From the NCBI GenBank assembly GCA_033762375.1, contig JANRLQ010000096.1, positions 62,001-126,000 on the forward strand: a stretch of DNA of 64,000 nucleotides, given 5' to 3'. The translations under genes were made by a program, and so were the position numbers. Numbering within the stretch: position 1 is the stretch's first letter; every line of letters begins with the position of its first letter. The notes under the pieces were generated by a model. That model made no database searches. It was not told the origin of the DNA and was given only the letters and a program-made list of their open reading frames with translations. The stretch is from RDXT01 sp033762375 (GTDB lineage Bacteria > Bacteroidota > Bacteroidia > J057). Shown here piece by piece: positions 18,201 through 26,842 of this stretch.

Positions 18201-18952
18201 CACTGGAGATATGTTATGCGCCGCCTGCCAACAGCGGGTGCTCGCTCAGTGCTACCCCGGTCCTGAGTGGCGCAGCGTGTGGCCCTTGTGCGGCTGATGT
18301 CAGCTTTACCCTCGCCAATGCCACCGGCGCAGCGGCCTACGTATGGGACGATGGCTCGACAGGCGCCCCGCGGGTACAGGTGTGTGAGGGGACTTATACC
18401 GTGACCATTGTGGACGCCGCCAGTTGCTCGACGACGGTATCGGTAGCCGTTCCCCCTGCCTTCCCCGCCCTGACAGCCAGCGCCAGCGCAACCCCTGCCC
18501 AGGGCCCCAATGATGGCACCGCAACGGCTGTCGCCAGCGGCGGCCAGGCGCCTTATACCTATCTCTGGAGCACCGGCGATACCACGGCCACCCTCCAGCA
18601 ACTGGCCCCTGGCCTGTACACCGTCACCATTACCGATGCCAATGGATGTTCGGATACAGCCCGTGCCGTCGTAGAAGTGTTTGTGGGCGTCGGGGATCGC
18701 CTGGGGCTGACGGTCTTCCAGCTCATGCCCAATCCCACCAACGGGCAGTTGCGGGCCGTGATAGACTTTGAGCAGGCAGAAGAAGCCCTCGTGGAGGTCT
18801 GGGCCCCTAACGGGCAGTCCCTGCAGCGCACCCGTCACCACGGCCAGCACCTGGACATAGGTATTGACCTGACAGCCCAAAGTGAGGGCGTGTATTTTGT
18901 GTCGGTGCGGACTGCCAGGGGCAGTGTGACCCGGCCGGTGGTGGTGCGGTGA
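15227..18952 (+). CDS. Secreted metzincin-type metalloprotease with P-domain and T9SS sorting domain
   Basis: The 1241-residue protein starts with a signal peptide (LSFMLCLALSYLCGVRPAWAQ). After a propeptide-like region comes a metzincin catalytic domain with HEIGHQFSGSH (H344, E345, H348, H354) and a Met-turn (TIMAYAG), as in reprolysin-like proteases. Then follow Ig/fibronectin-like segments, a proprotein-convertase P-domain (around 870-990, ending GTWTLELADVEAPDGG), a SprB-like repeat (APYTYLWSTGDTTAT) and a T9SS type A sorting domain (QLMPNPTNGQLR ... GVYFVSV). It should be exported by T9SS and anchored or released. The ATG at 15227 is chosen over an upstream ATG (15194) because it opens the signal peptide. 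Confidence 0.92.
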   Translation: MRTLSFMLCLALSYLCGVRPAWAQTGSTIAPWQLESPAAEADKAGTRLILPNVYQVFSLDIHTLRTQLAQAPMEFSQAARERAPILEIPLPDGNMVAFNVWESPVMAQGLADRYPGIRTYAGRGRQDATMTIRFDLTPQGFHAVLFTQAHGKVFIDPLYRDQDGLYQVYAKKDFDDPAQPAFSCTFYDHPTRDLVDIQRRGPELFGDCNRHIYRLALSCTGEYAQFHGGTVPLALGAMVTTINRVNEVFEQDFAVRMELIAQTDTLIFLDPQTDPFGNDLIGENLVLTDSLIGDAGYDIGHVFGTGGGGAAFYAVVCEPFYKSGAFTGLSAPVGDPFDIDYVAHEIGHQFSGSHPFRGCGNNGDPSPSAVEPGSGSTIMAYAGICGDNVQNNSDAYFHGYNLEEMSRFIVLGGGQTCGVHTSFNNTAPVVTSSGHSYVIPAGTPFFLTAQGSDADGDPITYCWEQFDAELSPQPPVSGSTGGPNFRTFLPTPSPTRYFPALAALAGGGPFTWEVLPAVAREMNFRVSVRDNAIGGSCTAQDSVRVTVQDQAGPFVVTHPSSTGISWTAGGQEMVYWDPANTQLAPVACPEVDILLSTDGGLSYPVVLAAGVPNDGLYPVLVPNLNTDSARVMVVCADNIFFDVSNSNFSINTSSLGFVLNTVPQAAAACGADTLDIGLAVDSTGGFAGLVTLTVSGLPQGVAAAFDQSPVAAGTQTTLTLSGLSSVMPGLYTLAITGAGNGGADTVSFVLNTTQALPATPILPVVPVNGAVQVQPAPWLVWSILPGASTYTVQIADNPGFAPVLFQQAGLSTSQYQVPVVFPLQTTLYWRVKGSNACGESEYGPVSQFNTIGSVCTTLVSTGLPLNLDPVFPDTVLATVTFPLAGSVTDINIPVLKGTHDYMRDVRFSIISPVGTQLLVSGPVCEAERNFNIRFDDQATALYTAIPCPPTDSGLYQPRNPLAVFNGENATGTWTLELADVEAPDGGSLTDWSLEICYAPPANSGCSLSATPVLSGAACGPCAADVSFTLANATGAAAYVWDDGSTGAPRVQVCEGTYTVTIVDAASCSTTVSVAVPPAFPALTASASATPAQGPNDGTATAVASGGQAPYTYLWSTGDTTATLQQLAPGLYTVTITDANGCSDTARAVVEVFVGVGDRLGLTVFQLMPNPTNGQLRAVIDFEQAEEALVEVWAPNGQSLQRTRHHGQHLDIGIDLTAQSEGVYFVSVRTARGSVTRPVVVR

Positions 18953-19062
18953 GGTTGTAGACCTACAACAACACAGCTCATTATCCGGCTTCTGCGGACT
19001 TGCATACCATCCGGTGGTTATGTATATAGCATACCCATCGGTTCACCTGTTTTTCGCCTACT

Positions 19063-20676
19063 ATGCCGCCGCCATTTCGCATTGAAGCTGAATTTAGTCG
19101 CCAGGACCGGGTATATACGCCCGGGAGTGCTGTCGGGGTTACGCTTACCCTGAAGCCTTCTGCGGCTGTGATGGTAGGGGTGACGGCAGGCCGGTATGCG
19201 ACCCGCAGTGACAACCCCGAGGCAGCGCATCTCCACGAGGTCTCGGCAGATCTGGCACAGGCCTGTCAGTTGGAGGCGGGGAAAGCGGCTGCGTTTCCGT
19301 TGTTTTTTACAGCACCCGACCTGCCGGTGCATGAGTTGCGGCAGTTGTACTGGTGGGTATTTGTCACGGTAGTGCTGCCGGAGGGGGAACCGGTCACGGA
19401 GGTGTACCGGTTTCAGGTGATGTCACCCGCTGACCAAATCCGGCAGGCCAGATCGGCAGGGGCTCCGGTAGATACCTCCTTACGATTCAAACGCTGGCAG
19501 GACATTGCCGCCCGGCTAACCGGGCAGCTGTTTTTTTCAGTATTTACCCTCGGAGGCGGTTTGGCAGCGTTTGGGGCTGTGTTTCACCCGTACTGGGCTG
19601 AAAACCTGCCTTTTGCCGGGATGCGGTGGTTTGCCGCGCTGGTTGCCCTGGGCGGGCTGGCTGTCGGGCGTAAGATATGGGAAGCCGAAGATCCTGCCCG
19701 TCACGGACGTGATGCAACATCGGTTTTTTTTGGGTCCTTGTATAGTTTGCTGGCAGTGATCTGCCTGTATAGCTGGGGGTTACAGCCAGATTTTGTGCTG
19801 ATGTCCGGGCATATCACCCCTCATCCACCGACCCCGCTCCGGCATATCCTGACAGCCGCAGGACAGGATAACGGGTACCAGTTGGTGTCACTGGTGCTGG
19901 GCGTGTGTTTGTTTCACCTGGCCGGATTGGCGGCAGCACCACGCGACACGGGCAGTTCTCCCTTTTTTACCCATACCCTGGCCGTTCTGGCGGGATTGGG
20001 GGTAGCAGCCAGCCTTTCAGCAGGGGTCGCTCAACCGTCAGAGCTGGCAAATCCGGGCCTGACCGCGGTAGGGGTGATCTGCACAGGGCTGTTTGGGTAC
20101 CTCTGTTACCGGCCCGACTGGGCTAACAAAAATCCCCGTTTTTTATTCATGGGCCTCATGCCGGTGGTGGTACTGAGTTTATTGGCTTTTCAGGAGCCGT
20201 CCGGTACCTCAGGTGCAGGGCTGACGGGGGGCCTGGGGTTGATGGCAATCGGGGGAATCATGGCGTATATCGGCAACCGCAACCTGCTGGCAGCCCTGCA
20301 AGTGGGCACGATCCAGGCCCGGCTGCTCCAAAACCCGGTATCCAGAGGCCAGTCGGTCGAGGCAGAGGTGACAATAGTGCCTCGCCGAGGGGTAACCCTT
20401 GCTTCCTGTTCCCTGGAAGTCTCATGCTGGCGCAGCAGGCGACAGACCACCGACCAGGAAACCGAGACCTGGCGCGAATGGAAGCAGACCACCACCCACA
20501 AAAGCATCACCCTCACAGCCGGTGCCCCCTGGCAGACCACCCTGCGGGTGGTATTGCCGATAGATGCCATGCCCTCCGCTACCGGCTCCAGCGGCGTCTG
20601 GTGGGACGCCTACGTGTTGCTCAGGGTTGAGGGCAAACCCGACTGGAGTATGGCCTGCCAGGTGGAGGTGGTATAG
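19063..20676 (+). CDS. Membrane protein flanked by two beta-rich, arrestin-like domains; unknown function
   Basis: The 537-residue product begins without a signal peptide. Its first 145 residues (for example VYTPGSAVGVTLTLKP, then FPLFFTAPDLPVHELRQLYW) read like a beta-sandwich of the arrestin/Spo0M sort. Residues about 160-410 contain seven or so hydrophobic segments. The last 120 residues (VEAEVTIVPRRGVTLASCSL ... WWDAYVLLRVEG) again resemble such a sandwich. The arrangement is my reading; no family is recognised. It follows the metalloprotease gene after 110 bases on the same strand, so co-expression is possible but not shown. Confidence 0.65.
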   Translation: MPPPFRIEAEFSRQDRVYTPGSAVGVTLTLKPSAAVMVGVTAGRYATRSDNPEAAHLHEVSADLAQACQLEAGKAAAFPLFFTAPDLPVHELRQLYWWVFVTVVLPEGEPVTEVYRFQVMSPADQIRQARSAGAPVDTSLRFKRWQDIAARLTGQLFFSVFTLGGGLAAFGAVFHPYWAENLPFAGMRWFAALVALGGLAVGRKIWEAEDPARHGRDATSVFFGSLYSLLAVICLYSWGLQPDFVLMSGHITPHPPTPLRHILTAAGQDNGYQLVSLVLGVCLFHLAGLAAAPRDTGSSPFFTHTLAVLAGLGVAASLSAGVAQPSELANPGLTAVGVICTGLFGYLCYRPDWANKNPRFLFMGLMPVVVLSLLAFQEPSGTSGAGLTGGLGLMAIGGIMAYIGNRNLLAALQVGTIQARLLQNPVSRGQSVEAEVTIVPRRGVTLASCSLEVSCWRSRRQTTDQETETWREWKQTTTHKSITLTAGAPWQTTLRVVLPIDAMPSATGSSGVWWDAYVLLRVEGKPDWSMACQVEVV

Positions 20677-20768
20677 GGGGTGGTAACATGGGAGCGGATA
20701 CAAACAGCTGCCGGACGCCCGGCAAGTGAAAAGGGGCGTCTGTAGATTCATACCAGAAAATCCCTATA

Positions 20769-20804
20769 TTTGCCCTGCTACTAATAACGTTTGCCCTACT
20801 ACTA
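20769..20804. repeat. Direct repeat, 21-bp period, upstream of fadD
   Basis: TTTGCCCTGCTACTA (20769-20783) recurs as TTTGCCCTACTACTA (20790-20804), 14 of 15 bases alike, with a 21-base period. It ends 9 bases before the fadD ATG. A TATATTTG box (20765-20772) overlaps the first copy. Confidence 0.5.
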
Positions 20805-20813
20805 TACGCTTGC

Positions 20814-22481
20814 ATGGAACGTACCTGGCTTAAACATTACCCCCAGGGGATCGCCCACGACATAGATCCCGACCAGTATCAAAACCTCTCAGAGGTGATA
20901 GACACCTGCCTGACCCGCTACGCGAGCCGTCCGGCTTTTGCGAGTATGGGGGTTTCGCTGACCTATGCGGAGATAGATACACGCTCCCGCGCCCTGGCGG
21001 CTTACTTACAGTCGCAGGGGATGAAACCCGGTGACCGGCTGGCCATCATGCTCCCCAACCTGCTTCAGTACCCGATCGCTCTGTTTGCGGCTATACGCGC
21101 GGGGCTGGTCCTGGTGAATACCAACCCACTCTACACGGCGCGGGAGATGAAACACCAGTTCAAGGACTCGGGGGCTACGGCGATTATCATCGCAGAAAAC
21201 TTTGCCCATAACCTGGAGCAGATTCTCCCGGAGACAGACATCCGCACCATCATCGTCACCGGAGTCGGTGACCAGCTCGGTGGCCTCAAGGGGATGATCA
21301 CCAACTATGTCGTGCGCAAGGTCCGCAAGATGGTCCCTGCCTGGTCCCTGCCGGGCAGCATTACCTTCAACCAGGCCCTGAAGTCTGGTGCGGTTATGTC
21401 ACTCACCCGGCCTGCGGTGAGCATCGGGCAGGTGGCCGCCATTCAGTACACCGGCGGCACCACCGGTGTCTCCAAAGGTGCCATGCTTTCCCACCGCAAC
21501 CTCATCGCCAATATGCTGCAGGTGCGGGCCTGGATGGGACATTTTGTACGTGAGGGCGAAGAGTACCTCCTCACCCCGCTGCCAATGTACCATATCTACT
21601 CCTTCACCGTCAATTGTCTCTGTGGGATGATGATCGGAGCCTGCTGTGTCCTTGTGGTGAACCCCCGCGACCAAAAGGCCCTGATTGCCGACATGAAACG
21701 ATACCCGATCTCAATTATGACCGGGGTGAATACCCTCTTTAATGCGCTGAACAACAACCCGGAGTTTGCGAAGGTCAACTTCTCCACCTGGCGCATCGTC
21801 TCCGGCGGAGCCATGGCCATCCAGCAGCCTGTAGCTGACCGGTTTAAGGAAATCACCGGCCTCTCTCTCTGCGAGGGGTACGGCATGACGGAGTCCTCTC
21901 CGGTCATTACCACCAATCCCTTTGACGGGTCAGGCCGTATCGGCACCATTGGTATCCCCGTACCCGGCACACTCGTGCGCATCGCCGACGAAAACGACAA
22001 CCCCCTGCCCAATGGCGAACGGGGCGAAATACAGGCACAAGGCCCGCAAGTGATGCTCGGCTACTACAACCGGCCCGATGAAACTGCCAAAACCATCACG
22101 GCTGATGGGTGGCTCAAAACCGGTGACGTAGGCATCATGGATGAGGATGGATATGTGAAAATTGTGGACCGGATCAAGGATATGATCCTGGTTTCGGGCT
22201 TTAATGTGTATCCCAACGAGATCGAAGAGGTCATTGCCAGCCACCCCAAGGTCCTGGAGGTAGCGGCTATCGGGGTGCCTGACCCGCACTCGACGGAGGC
22301 TGTTAAGGTATTTATTGTCAAAAAAGACCCTTCGCTCACAGAGGCAGAGGTGAATGCTTTTTGCCACGAAAACTTCACCAACTACAAGCGCCCCCGCTAC
22401 TTGGAGTTCCGGGAAGAGCTGCCCAAAACCAATGTGGGCAAAATCCTGCGCCGTGCGCTGCGGGATGAAGTAAAAGCTTGA
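20814..22481 (+). CDS. fadD: Long-chain fatty acid-CoA ligase
   Basis: FadD activates fatty acids to acyl-CoA with ATP. The 555-residue product has the AMP-binding core YTGGTTGVSKGAMLSHRNL, the GYGMTESSPV motif, the hinge region GWLKTGDVGIMDEDGYVKIV and DRIKDMILVSGFNVYPNEIE, and the C-terminal catalytic lysine in LPKTNVGKILRR. These match the FadD subgroup more than acetyl- or propionyl-CoA synthetases. A tandem repeat lies right before its start. The gene is convergent with egtD, and a terminator hairpin sits between them. Confidence 0.94.
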   Translation: MERTWLKHYPQGIAHDIDPDQYQNLSEVIDTCLTRYASRPAFASMGVSLTYAEIDTRSRALAAYLQSQGMKPGDRLAIMLPNLLQYPIALFAAIRAGLVLVNTNPLYTAREMKHQFKDSGATAIIIAENFAHNLEQILPETDIRTIIVTGVGDQLGGLKGMITNYVVRKVRKMVPAWSLPGSITFNQALKSGAVMSLTRPAVSIGQVAAIQYTGGTTGVSKGAMLSHRNLIANMLQVRAWMGHFVREGEEYLLTPLPMYHIYSFTVNCLCGMMIGACCVLVVNPRDQKALIADMKRYPISIMTGVNTLFNALNNNPEFAKVNFSTWRIVSGGAMAIQQPVADRFKEITGLSLCEGYGMTESSPVITTNPFDGSGRIGTIGIPVPGTLVRIADENDNPLPNGERGEIQAQGPQVMLGYYNRPDETAKTITADGWLKTGDVGIMDEDGYVKIVDRIKDMILVSGFNVYPNEIEEVIASHPKVLEVAAIGVPDPHSTEAVKVFIVKKDPSLTEAEVNAFCHENFTNYKRPRYLEFREELPKTNVGKILRRALRDEVKA

Positions 22482-22503
22482 TAGTCAGTATTTAAACAAA
22501 AAA

Positions 22504-22536
22504 ATCCCCATACACTCGTCTGAGTTGTATGGGGAT
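22504..22536 (-). terminator. Terminator of the egtB-egtD unit (possibly bidirectional)
   Basis: ATCCCCATACA (22504-22514) pairs with TGTATGGGGAT (22526-22536). Read on the minus strand, the stem is followed by a run of seven T bases, the rho-independent form. On the plus strand it follows fadD but has only a weak T-tract. Confidence 0.75.
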
Positions 22537-22557
22537 ATTGTTGGGGGGAATCTAGCG

Positions 22558-23520
22558 TCACCTGACGCTCCAGAGCGCATCTGCAAACCAGCCCCGGCTG
22601 TCATAGTACAAGCCTGTATGGATAAACCCGGCTTCACGCGCCAGGGTCTGGATCATCTGCGGGTCAAATTTCTGGGAAAGCTCTACCCAGATGGCTTCCC
22701 ATGCCTCAAATGACACCGTAAGGTCCAGGGCTGAGAGCCTGACATCCTGCCGGGCGGTGCTGACCAGATAACTCCGGGTCTCGCCGGTGAGGGGGTCGTA
22801 GGTGGGATAATGGATAAACTGATCCAGGTCAAAATTGGCTTCGAGTTCCCGGTTCAGGCGGGTGAGCAGGTTGAAGTTAAAGGCGCGGGTGACACCTTCA
22901 GGGTCGTCGTAGGCGCGGAGGATGATGCCGGGGTCTTTTTTCAGGTCAAACCCGATCAGGAGCTGGTCGCCGGGTGCCAGGGCATCGCGGAGCTGCCGGA
23001 GAAAAACAGCCGCATCAGGCAGGGTAAAATTGCCAATATTGGACCCGAGAAACAACACAACCTTTCGGCTCCCGCTGGCCCCGATCGTGCGCAGGCCCGC
23101 TACGTATTCACTGGCGACGGGGGCGACAGGCAGGGTCGGATAGTCCCGCTCAAATGCCTGTGTCAGGCCTGTCAGGGCGTCTTCAGAAATATCTATAGGC
23201 TGATACGTGACGGCGGCCTGGCGGCTGAGCAGGGCTTCCACCAGGATCCTTGTTTTATATCCATCACCTGCGCCGAGGTCTGTCAGGCTGAAAGGACTTC
23301 CGTCACGGGTAAAAGCAGCTGCCAGGCTTTCATGGTGTAAGGTCAGGGCATCGTATTCGCACCGCGTCGGGTAGTAGGCCTCCAGCCGCATAATGTCCTG
23401 AAACAACCGACTGCCTTGTGCATCATAGAAGTATTGTGACGAGATACGCTTAGGGCTGGCCAGCAGTCCCTGCCGGATGTCCCGCACCATCTCAGGAGAG
23501 ACATTGAGCGTGGTTTTCAT
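22558..23520 (-). CDS. egtD: L-histidine N-alpha-methyltransferase
   Basis: EgtD trimethylates histidine to hercynine with S-adenosylmethionine, the first step to ergothioneine. The 320-residue length is typical. Marks include LLASPKRISSQYFYDAQGS, RLEAYYPTRCE, the SAM-binding LTDLGAGDGYKTRIL, VVLFLGSNIGNFT and LLIGFDLKKDP, together with the C-terminal EISQKF-like ELSQKFDPQM. It starts 9 bases after the egtB stop on the same strand, so the two form one unit. The genes for the C-S lyase and other steps are not in view. Confidence 0.95.
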   Translation of the reverse strand: MKTTLNVSPEMVRDIRQGLLASPKRISSQYFYDAQGSRLFQDIMRLEAYYPTRCEYDALTLHHESLAAAFTRDGSPFSLTDLGAGDGYKTRILVEALLSRQAAVTYQPIDISEDALTGLTQAFERDYPTLPVAPVASEYVAGLRTIGASGSRKVVLFLGSNIGNFTLPDAAVFLRQLRDALAPGDQLLIGFDLKKDPGIILRAYDDPEGVTRAFNFNLLTRLNRELEANFDLDQFIHYPTYDPLTGETRSYLVSTARQDVRLSALDLTVSFEAWEAIWVELSQKFDPQMIQTLAREAGFIHTGLYYDSRGWFADALWSVR

Positions 23521-23529
23521 AACGGGAAA

Positions 23530-24801
23530 TTACAGGTGAGCGGCCAGCCGGATGCCGGAAAATAACCATTGCAGGTGTGGGTGAAAAAAATTGCGGTAGG
23601 TGGGCCGTATATGGTCCCGGGGCGTAGCGCAGGACCCACCCCGCAGGACCATTTGGTTGACCATAAACTTGCCGTTGTACTCCCCGATGGCACTGTCCTC
23701 GGCCGTAAAGTACGGATAGGGCAGGTAGGCGCTGGAGGTCCACTCCCATACATCTCCATAAAACTGGTAGTCGCCTGCCTGCCGGGGCGCCGGACGGTAA
23801 TAGCCGGTGTCCGTAAAGTTGGCAGTCGCAGGTACGGCAGGGCTATGGTGCTGGCAGGCAGCCTCCCACTCAAACTCTGTCGGCAGGCGCAGCCCCCGCC
23901 ACCGGGCGTAGGCATCTGCTTCGTAGTAGTTGACGTGGGACATTGGCGCTGACAGGTCCAGGGGTTGCAGGCCATGATGGGTAAACTGGTACCACTGTCC
24001 ATCCTGCCTGAACCAATAAAACGGGGTATCTATCCGGTGGGTATTCACCCATTTCCAGCCTTCTTCCAGCCAATAGCGGTAGTTTTGGTACCCTCCGGCC
24101 GCCACAAATGCGGCAAACTCCCCGCACGTCACGAGGCGATCCTGTACCTGATAGGCCTCCAGGAATACCCGGTGGCGTCCTTCTTCATTATCAAAATGAA
24201 ATCCATCCCCCCGAAACCCAATTTCGTAAATGCCCGCCTCCATCTCCAGCCAATTCACACCCTCCGTATCTGTACCTGCCGGCAGCAAAACAGCGGACTC
24301 GTCATAGGCCGGAAACAGCGGATTGTGTCCGAGGATGTACTTGATGTCGTACAACATCAGCTCCTGGTGTTGCTGCTCATGCTGGAGCCCCAGGGCCATG
24401 AGTTGCTGCTGGCGGGGTGTCAGGATGGGTTCTGTAGCCAGCCACTGGTCCATATGGGTATCCACATAGGCACGATAGGTGCGGATTTCGTCGAGGGTAG
24501 GCCGGGTCATATTGCCCCGCCAGGATCGCTGGATACGCTCCCCGGCTCCTTCGTAATAACTATTAAAAAGATACGCAAACCGTGGATGAAATACCTGATA
24601 ATCAGGCACGTAGACACTCAGGAAAAATTGCTCAAAAAACCAGGTGGTATGCCCGAGGTGCCACTTGGGAGGGGATACATCCACAACCGGCTGTACCACG
24701 CTGTCCTCCGGGCGGAGCGGAGCTGCCAGGGACAGGGTTTGCTGCCGCACATGATGATAGTCCTGGCGGAGGCTCGTGACCAGGGAAGAGGTAATTGACA
24801 T
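23530..24801 (-). CDS. egtB: Ergothioneine biosynthesis sulfoxide synthase EgtB
   Basis: EgtB is a non-haem iron enzyme that joins hercynine to a thiol and oxygen to give a sulfoxide. The 423-residue protein has an N-terminal DinB-like domain with H51 (WHLGHTTWFFE) and the metal motif H141-x3-H145-x-E147 (HEQQHQE), and a C-terminal formylglycine-generating-enzyme-like domain (FEWEAACQ ... DVWEWTSSAY ... VLRGGSC). An upstream ATG exists at 24855, but 24801 (MSITSSLV) agrees with family starts. It is followed directly by egtD, which supports ergothioneine or a related thiohistidine as product. Confidence 0.94.
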   Translation of the reverse strand: MSITSSLVTSLRQDYHHVRQQTLSLAAPLRPEDSVVQPVVDVSPPKWHLGHTTWFFEQFFLSVYVPDYQVFHPRFAYLFNSYYEGAGERIQRSWRGNMTRPTLDEIRTYRAYVDTHMDQWLATEPILTPRQQQLMALGLQHEQQHQELMLYDIKYILGHNPLFPAYDESAVLLPAGTDTEGVNWLEMEAGIYEIGFRGDGFHFDNEEGRHRVFLEAYQVQDRLVTCGEFAAFVAAGGYQNYRYWLEEGWKWVNTHRIDTPFYWFRQDGQWYQFTHHGLQPLDLSAPMSHVNYYEADAYARWRGLRLPTEFEWEAACQHHSPAVPATANFTDTGYYRPAPRQAGDYQFYGDVWEWTSSAYLPYPYFTAEDSAIGEYNGKFMVNQMVLRGGSCATPRDHIRPTYRNFFHPHLQWLFSGIRLAAHL

Positions 24802-24931
24802 AGAGAAGCGTTTGAATACGATACGGATATGCACTCTGTGAAGATACAGCGGCAAGAATCCGGGTTCAAGAAACTTCCCGCCAGTCTTTAGTGTTGTAAC
24901 ATGGCCGACAATCCGGGGATATGTTGATTAT

Positions 24932-25444
24932 TCACCAGCCCATGGAGCCGGCTTCACCTTTGAAGGGGCCGCAGACCCAGCTATTGATCCAGCCTCCGTA
25001 AAATGAGCCGGGTTGTGGGGTCACTTGTTCTCCGTCCACATAACAGGCATCCAGTTTGCCCGCATAAAAAGCCAGGGCATCCTTGATCACCAGGTAGGCT
25101 GGCATGAGGCGGTGATAACTCCAGGCTGCTGCCGCCACGGACGCTGACGGCAGGACCAGGTCGTAGTACATGGCTACGCCCTTCCACTCACAAAAGGAAG
25201 ACTTGCCAGCTACTGGCTGCAGGTATGCCATCTGAATATCATCCTGCGGGATGTAGTAGACCGGGGGGTGGCTGGTCTCCAGGATCCGGTGCGCACGGGT
25301 CGTCTCCGCCAGGACAATACCAGCATGTACGATGCGGATATGCCGGTTAGCGGGCTCCAGCCGCGGGGGCCTGGGATAGTCCCATACGGACTCCTGGCCT
25401 GGAGCCGGTATCTGGGCAGTGGGTGGGTAGTGTTGGGGTTTCAT
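24932..25444 (-). CDS. DUF427 domain protein (longer form)
   Basis: The 170-residue product contains the DUF427 domain, a small beta-tent fold that appears in Bacteroidota and many other groups with unknown function. I see the conserved strings VYYIPQDDIQMAYLQP, FCEWKGVAMYYDL and the final YGGWINSWVCGPFKG. The first 20 residues are an extension rich in Pro. The ATG at 25444 is preferred over the one at 25477. A second, shorter DUF427 gene lies just upstream on the same strand, 84 bases away. Confidence 0.85.
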   Translation of the reverse strand: MKPQHYPPTAQIPAPGQESVWDYPRPPRLEPANRHIRIVHAGIVLAETTRAHRILETSHPPVYYIPQDDIQMAYLQPVAGKSSFCEWKGVAMYYDLVLPSASVAAAAWSYHRLMPAYLVIKDALAFYAGKLDACYVDGEQVTPQPGSFYGGWINSWVCGPFKGEAGSMGW

Positions 25445-25528
25445 ACAGATGCAGAATGGCCTCTCAGGGATGAGCAAGCAACATACAGACCTAACAGGAG
25501 AATGATAAGTATATCAGCAGCGGGGTAG

Positions 25529-25810
25529 TCAGGTTACGATCCTGACACCTTTCCAGAAAGCAATATATCCTTTAATGCGGGCAGCCTCTTCAGATGTCTC
25601 AGGATAATACCAGGCTGCATCCAGGTTGAGCGTGCCGTCCACGTGCAGGTGATAATAAGAGGCCGTACCTTTCCAGGGGCAGACCGTGTGGAGTTCGCTG
25701 CTGCGCAGGTACTCCGGATGCACCGATTCCGGTGGGAAATAATGATTGCCTTCGACCACAACGGTGGTTTCGCTTTCGGCGATTACGGTATTGTTCCAGA
25801 TTGCTTTCAT
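25529..25810 (-). CDS. DUF427 domain protein (short form)
   Basis: The 93-residue protein is a single DUF427 domain: MKAIWNNTVIAESETTVVVE at the start, then HYFPPESVHPEYL, TVCPWKGTASYYHL and AAWYYPETSEEA. Function is not known. It has the length usual for the short class. It is the first gene of a likely pair with the longer DUF427 gene downstream. The two differ enough in length and sequence to look like an old duplication rather than a recent one. Confidence 0.88.
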   Translation of the reverse strand: MKAIWNNTVIAESETTVVVEGNHYFPPESVHPEYLRSSELHTVCPWKGTASYYHLHVDGTLNLDAAWYYPETSEEAARIKGYIAFWKGVRIVT

Positions 25811-25894
25811 ACTACAGCGTCTAACATACGGAGGAATAAAATGTTACCAGGCTCCAGTATTTTCATGTACTTTTGATACGTAAAAGCGGGAAAT

Positions 25895-26842
25895 ATGATT
25901 AACTACGATTCAAAAAACTGGTTTGAAGCCATAGGGCATTTTAAAACCAGTTATGTGATCCGTCGTACCATGCGGATGTGTCTGGGGGCCGGGGGGTACG
26001 CTGCGATGGTGGCAGTAGTAGAGCATCTGCTGGAAGCACATCCCAGTTTTGCACAGTTAAACATCAGCATGGGGCTGGAGCCGGGGATATTTTCGCTTCT
26101 GGGGGTATTTCTGAGCCTGATGCTGGTCTTCCGGACCAATACGGCCTACGACCGCTGGTGGGAAGGGCGCAAACTCTGGGGCAGCCTTGTGAACCATACC
26201 CGTGGGATTGCGGTGCGCTGGCATGGCCTTTTGTCCCGGGAGGACCACACCAACCGTGTGTTTTTTGCCCGGGCCCTGACCGCCTATGCCAAGACGCTGA
26301 GTGACCACCTCCGGGGACAAGCCGTACCCGATCTGCTGATGACCTACTCCGGCGAGAGCCGGGCAACCCTGGCTGGTTATACCCACCTCCCCAACAAAAT
26401 CGCCCGCGACATCTGGGAACGCGGCGAGTTTCTGTACCGGGATCAGTTTATTGATGGGTTTCAATACAGCCAGGTACAGCCGGAGGTGCAGCACCTGCTC
26501 GATATTCACGGTGCCTGCGAGCGAATCCGGGCCACGCCCATTCCTTTTGCCCACAATTTTTTTATCAAGCTGTTTATCCTCGCCTATTGTAGCCTCCTGC
26601 CCTTTGTGCTGGTACCGGTCGTGGGGTATTATGCCATTTTGCTCACCATGTTTGTGGTGTATGCCCTCGTGGGACTGGAGTATATCTCGGTAGAGATCGA
26701 GGAACCCTTTGGGACAGACTGTAATGACCTCCCCACCCACGACATGGCCCTGCGGATCGGCAAGCAGGTACACGAAATCCTGGAAGTAAGCCAGGAAGAA
26801 ACTGAGCATGAAGTCACCCGCGCTTACATAGTCATTTCCTGA
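25895..26842 (+). CDS. Bestrophin-family membrane channel (UPF0187)
   Basis: The 315-residue product matches bacterial bestrophin homologues, which form pentameric ion channels in the inner membrane. Marks include VFRTNTAYDRWWEGRKLWGSL in the N-terminal half (quoted in part: FRTNTAYDRWWEGRKLWG), the membrane helices around LPFVLVPVVGYYAILLTMFV, and the family end motif EIEEPFGTDCNDLP. Its stop codon overlaps the flippase start by one base. Whether it carries chloride, sodium or another ion cannot be read here. Confidence 0.92.
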   Translation: MINYDSKNWFEAIGHFKTSYVIRRTMRMCLGAGGYAAMVAVVEHLLEAHPSFAQLNISMGLEPGIFSLLGVFLSLMLVFRTNTAYDRWWEGRKLWGSLVNHTRGIAVRWHGLLSREDHTNRVFFARALTAYAKTLSDHLRGQAVPDLLMTYSGESRATLAGYTHLPNKIARDIWERGEFLYRDQFIDGFQYSQVQPEVQHLLDIHGACERIRATPIPFAHNFFIKLFILAYCSLLPFVLVPVVGYYAILLTMFVVYALVGLEYISVEIEEPFGTDCNDLPTHDMALRIGKQVHEILEVSQEETEHEVTRAYIVIS

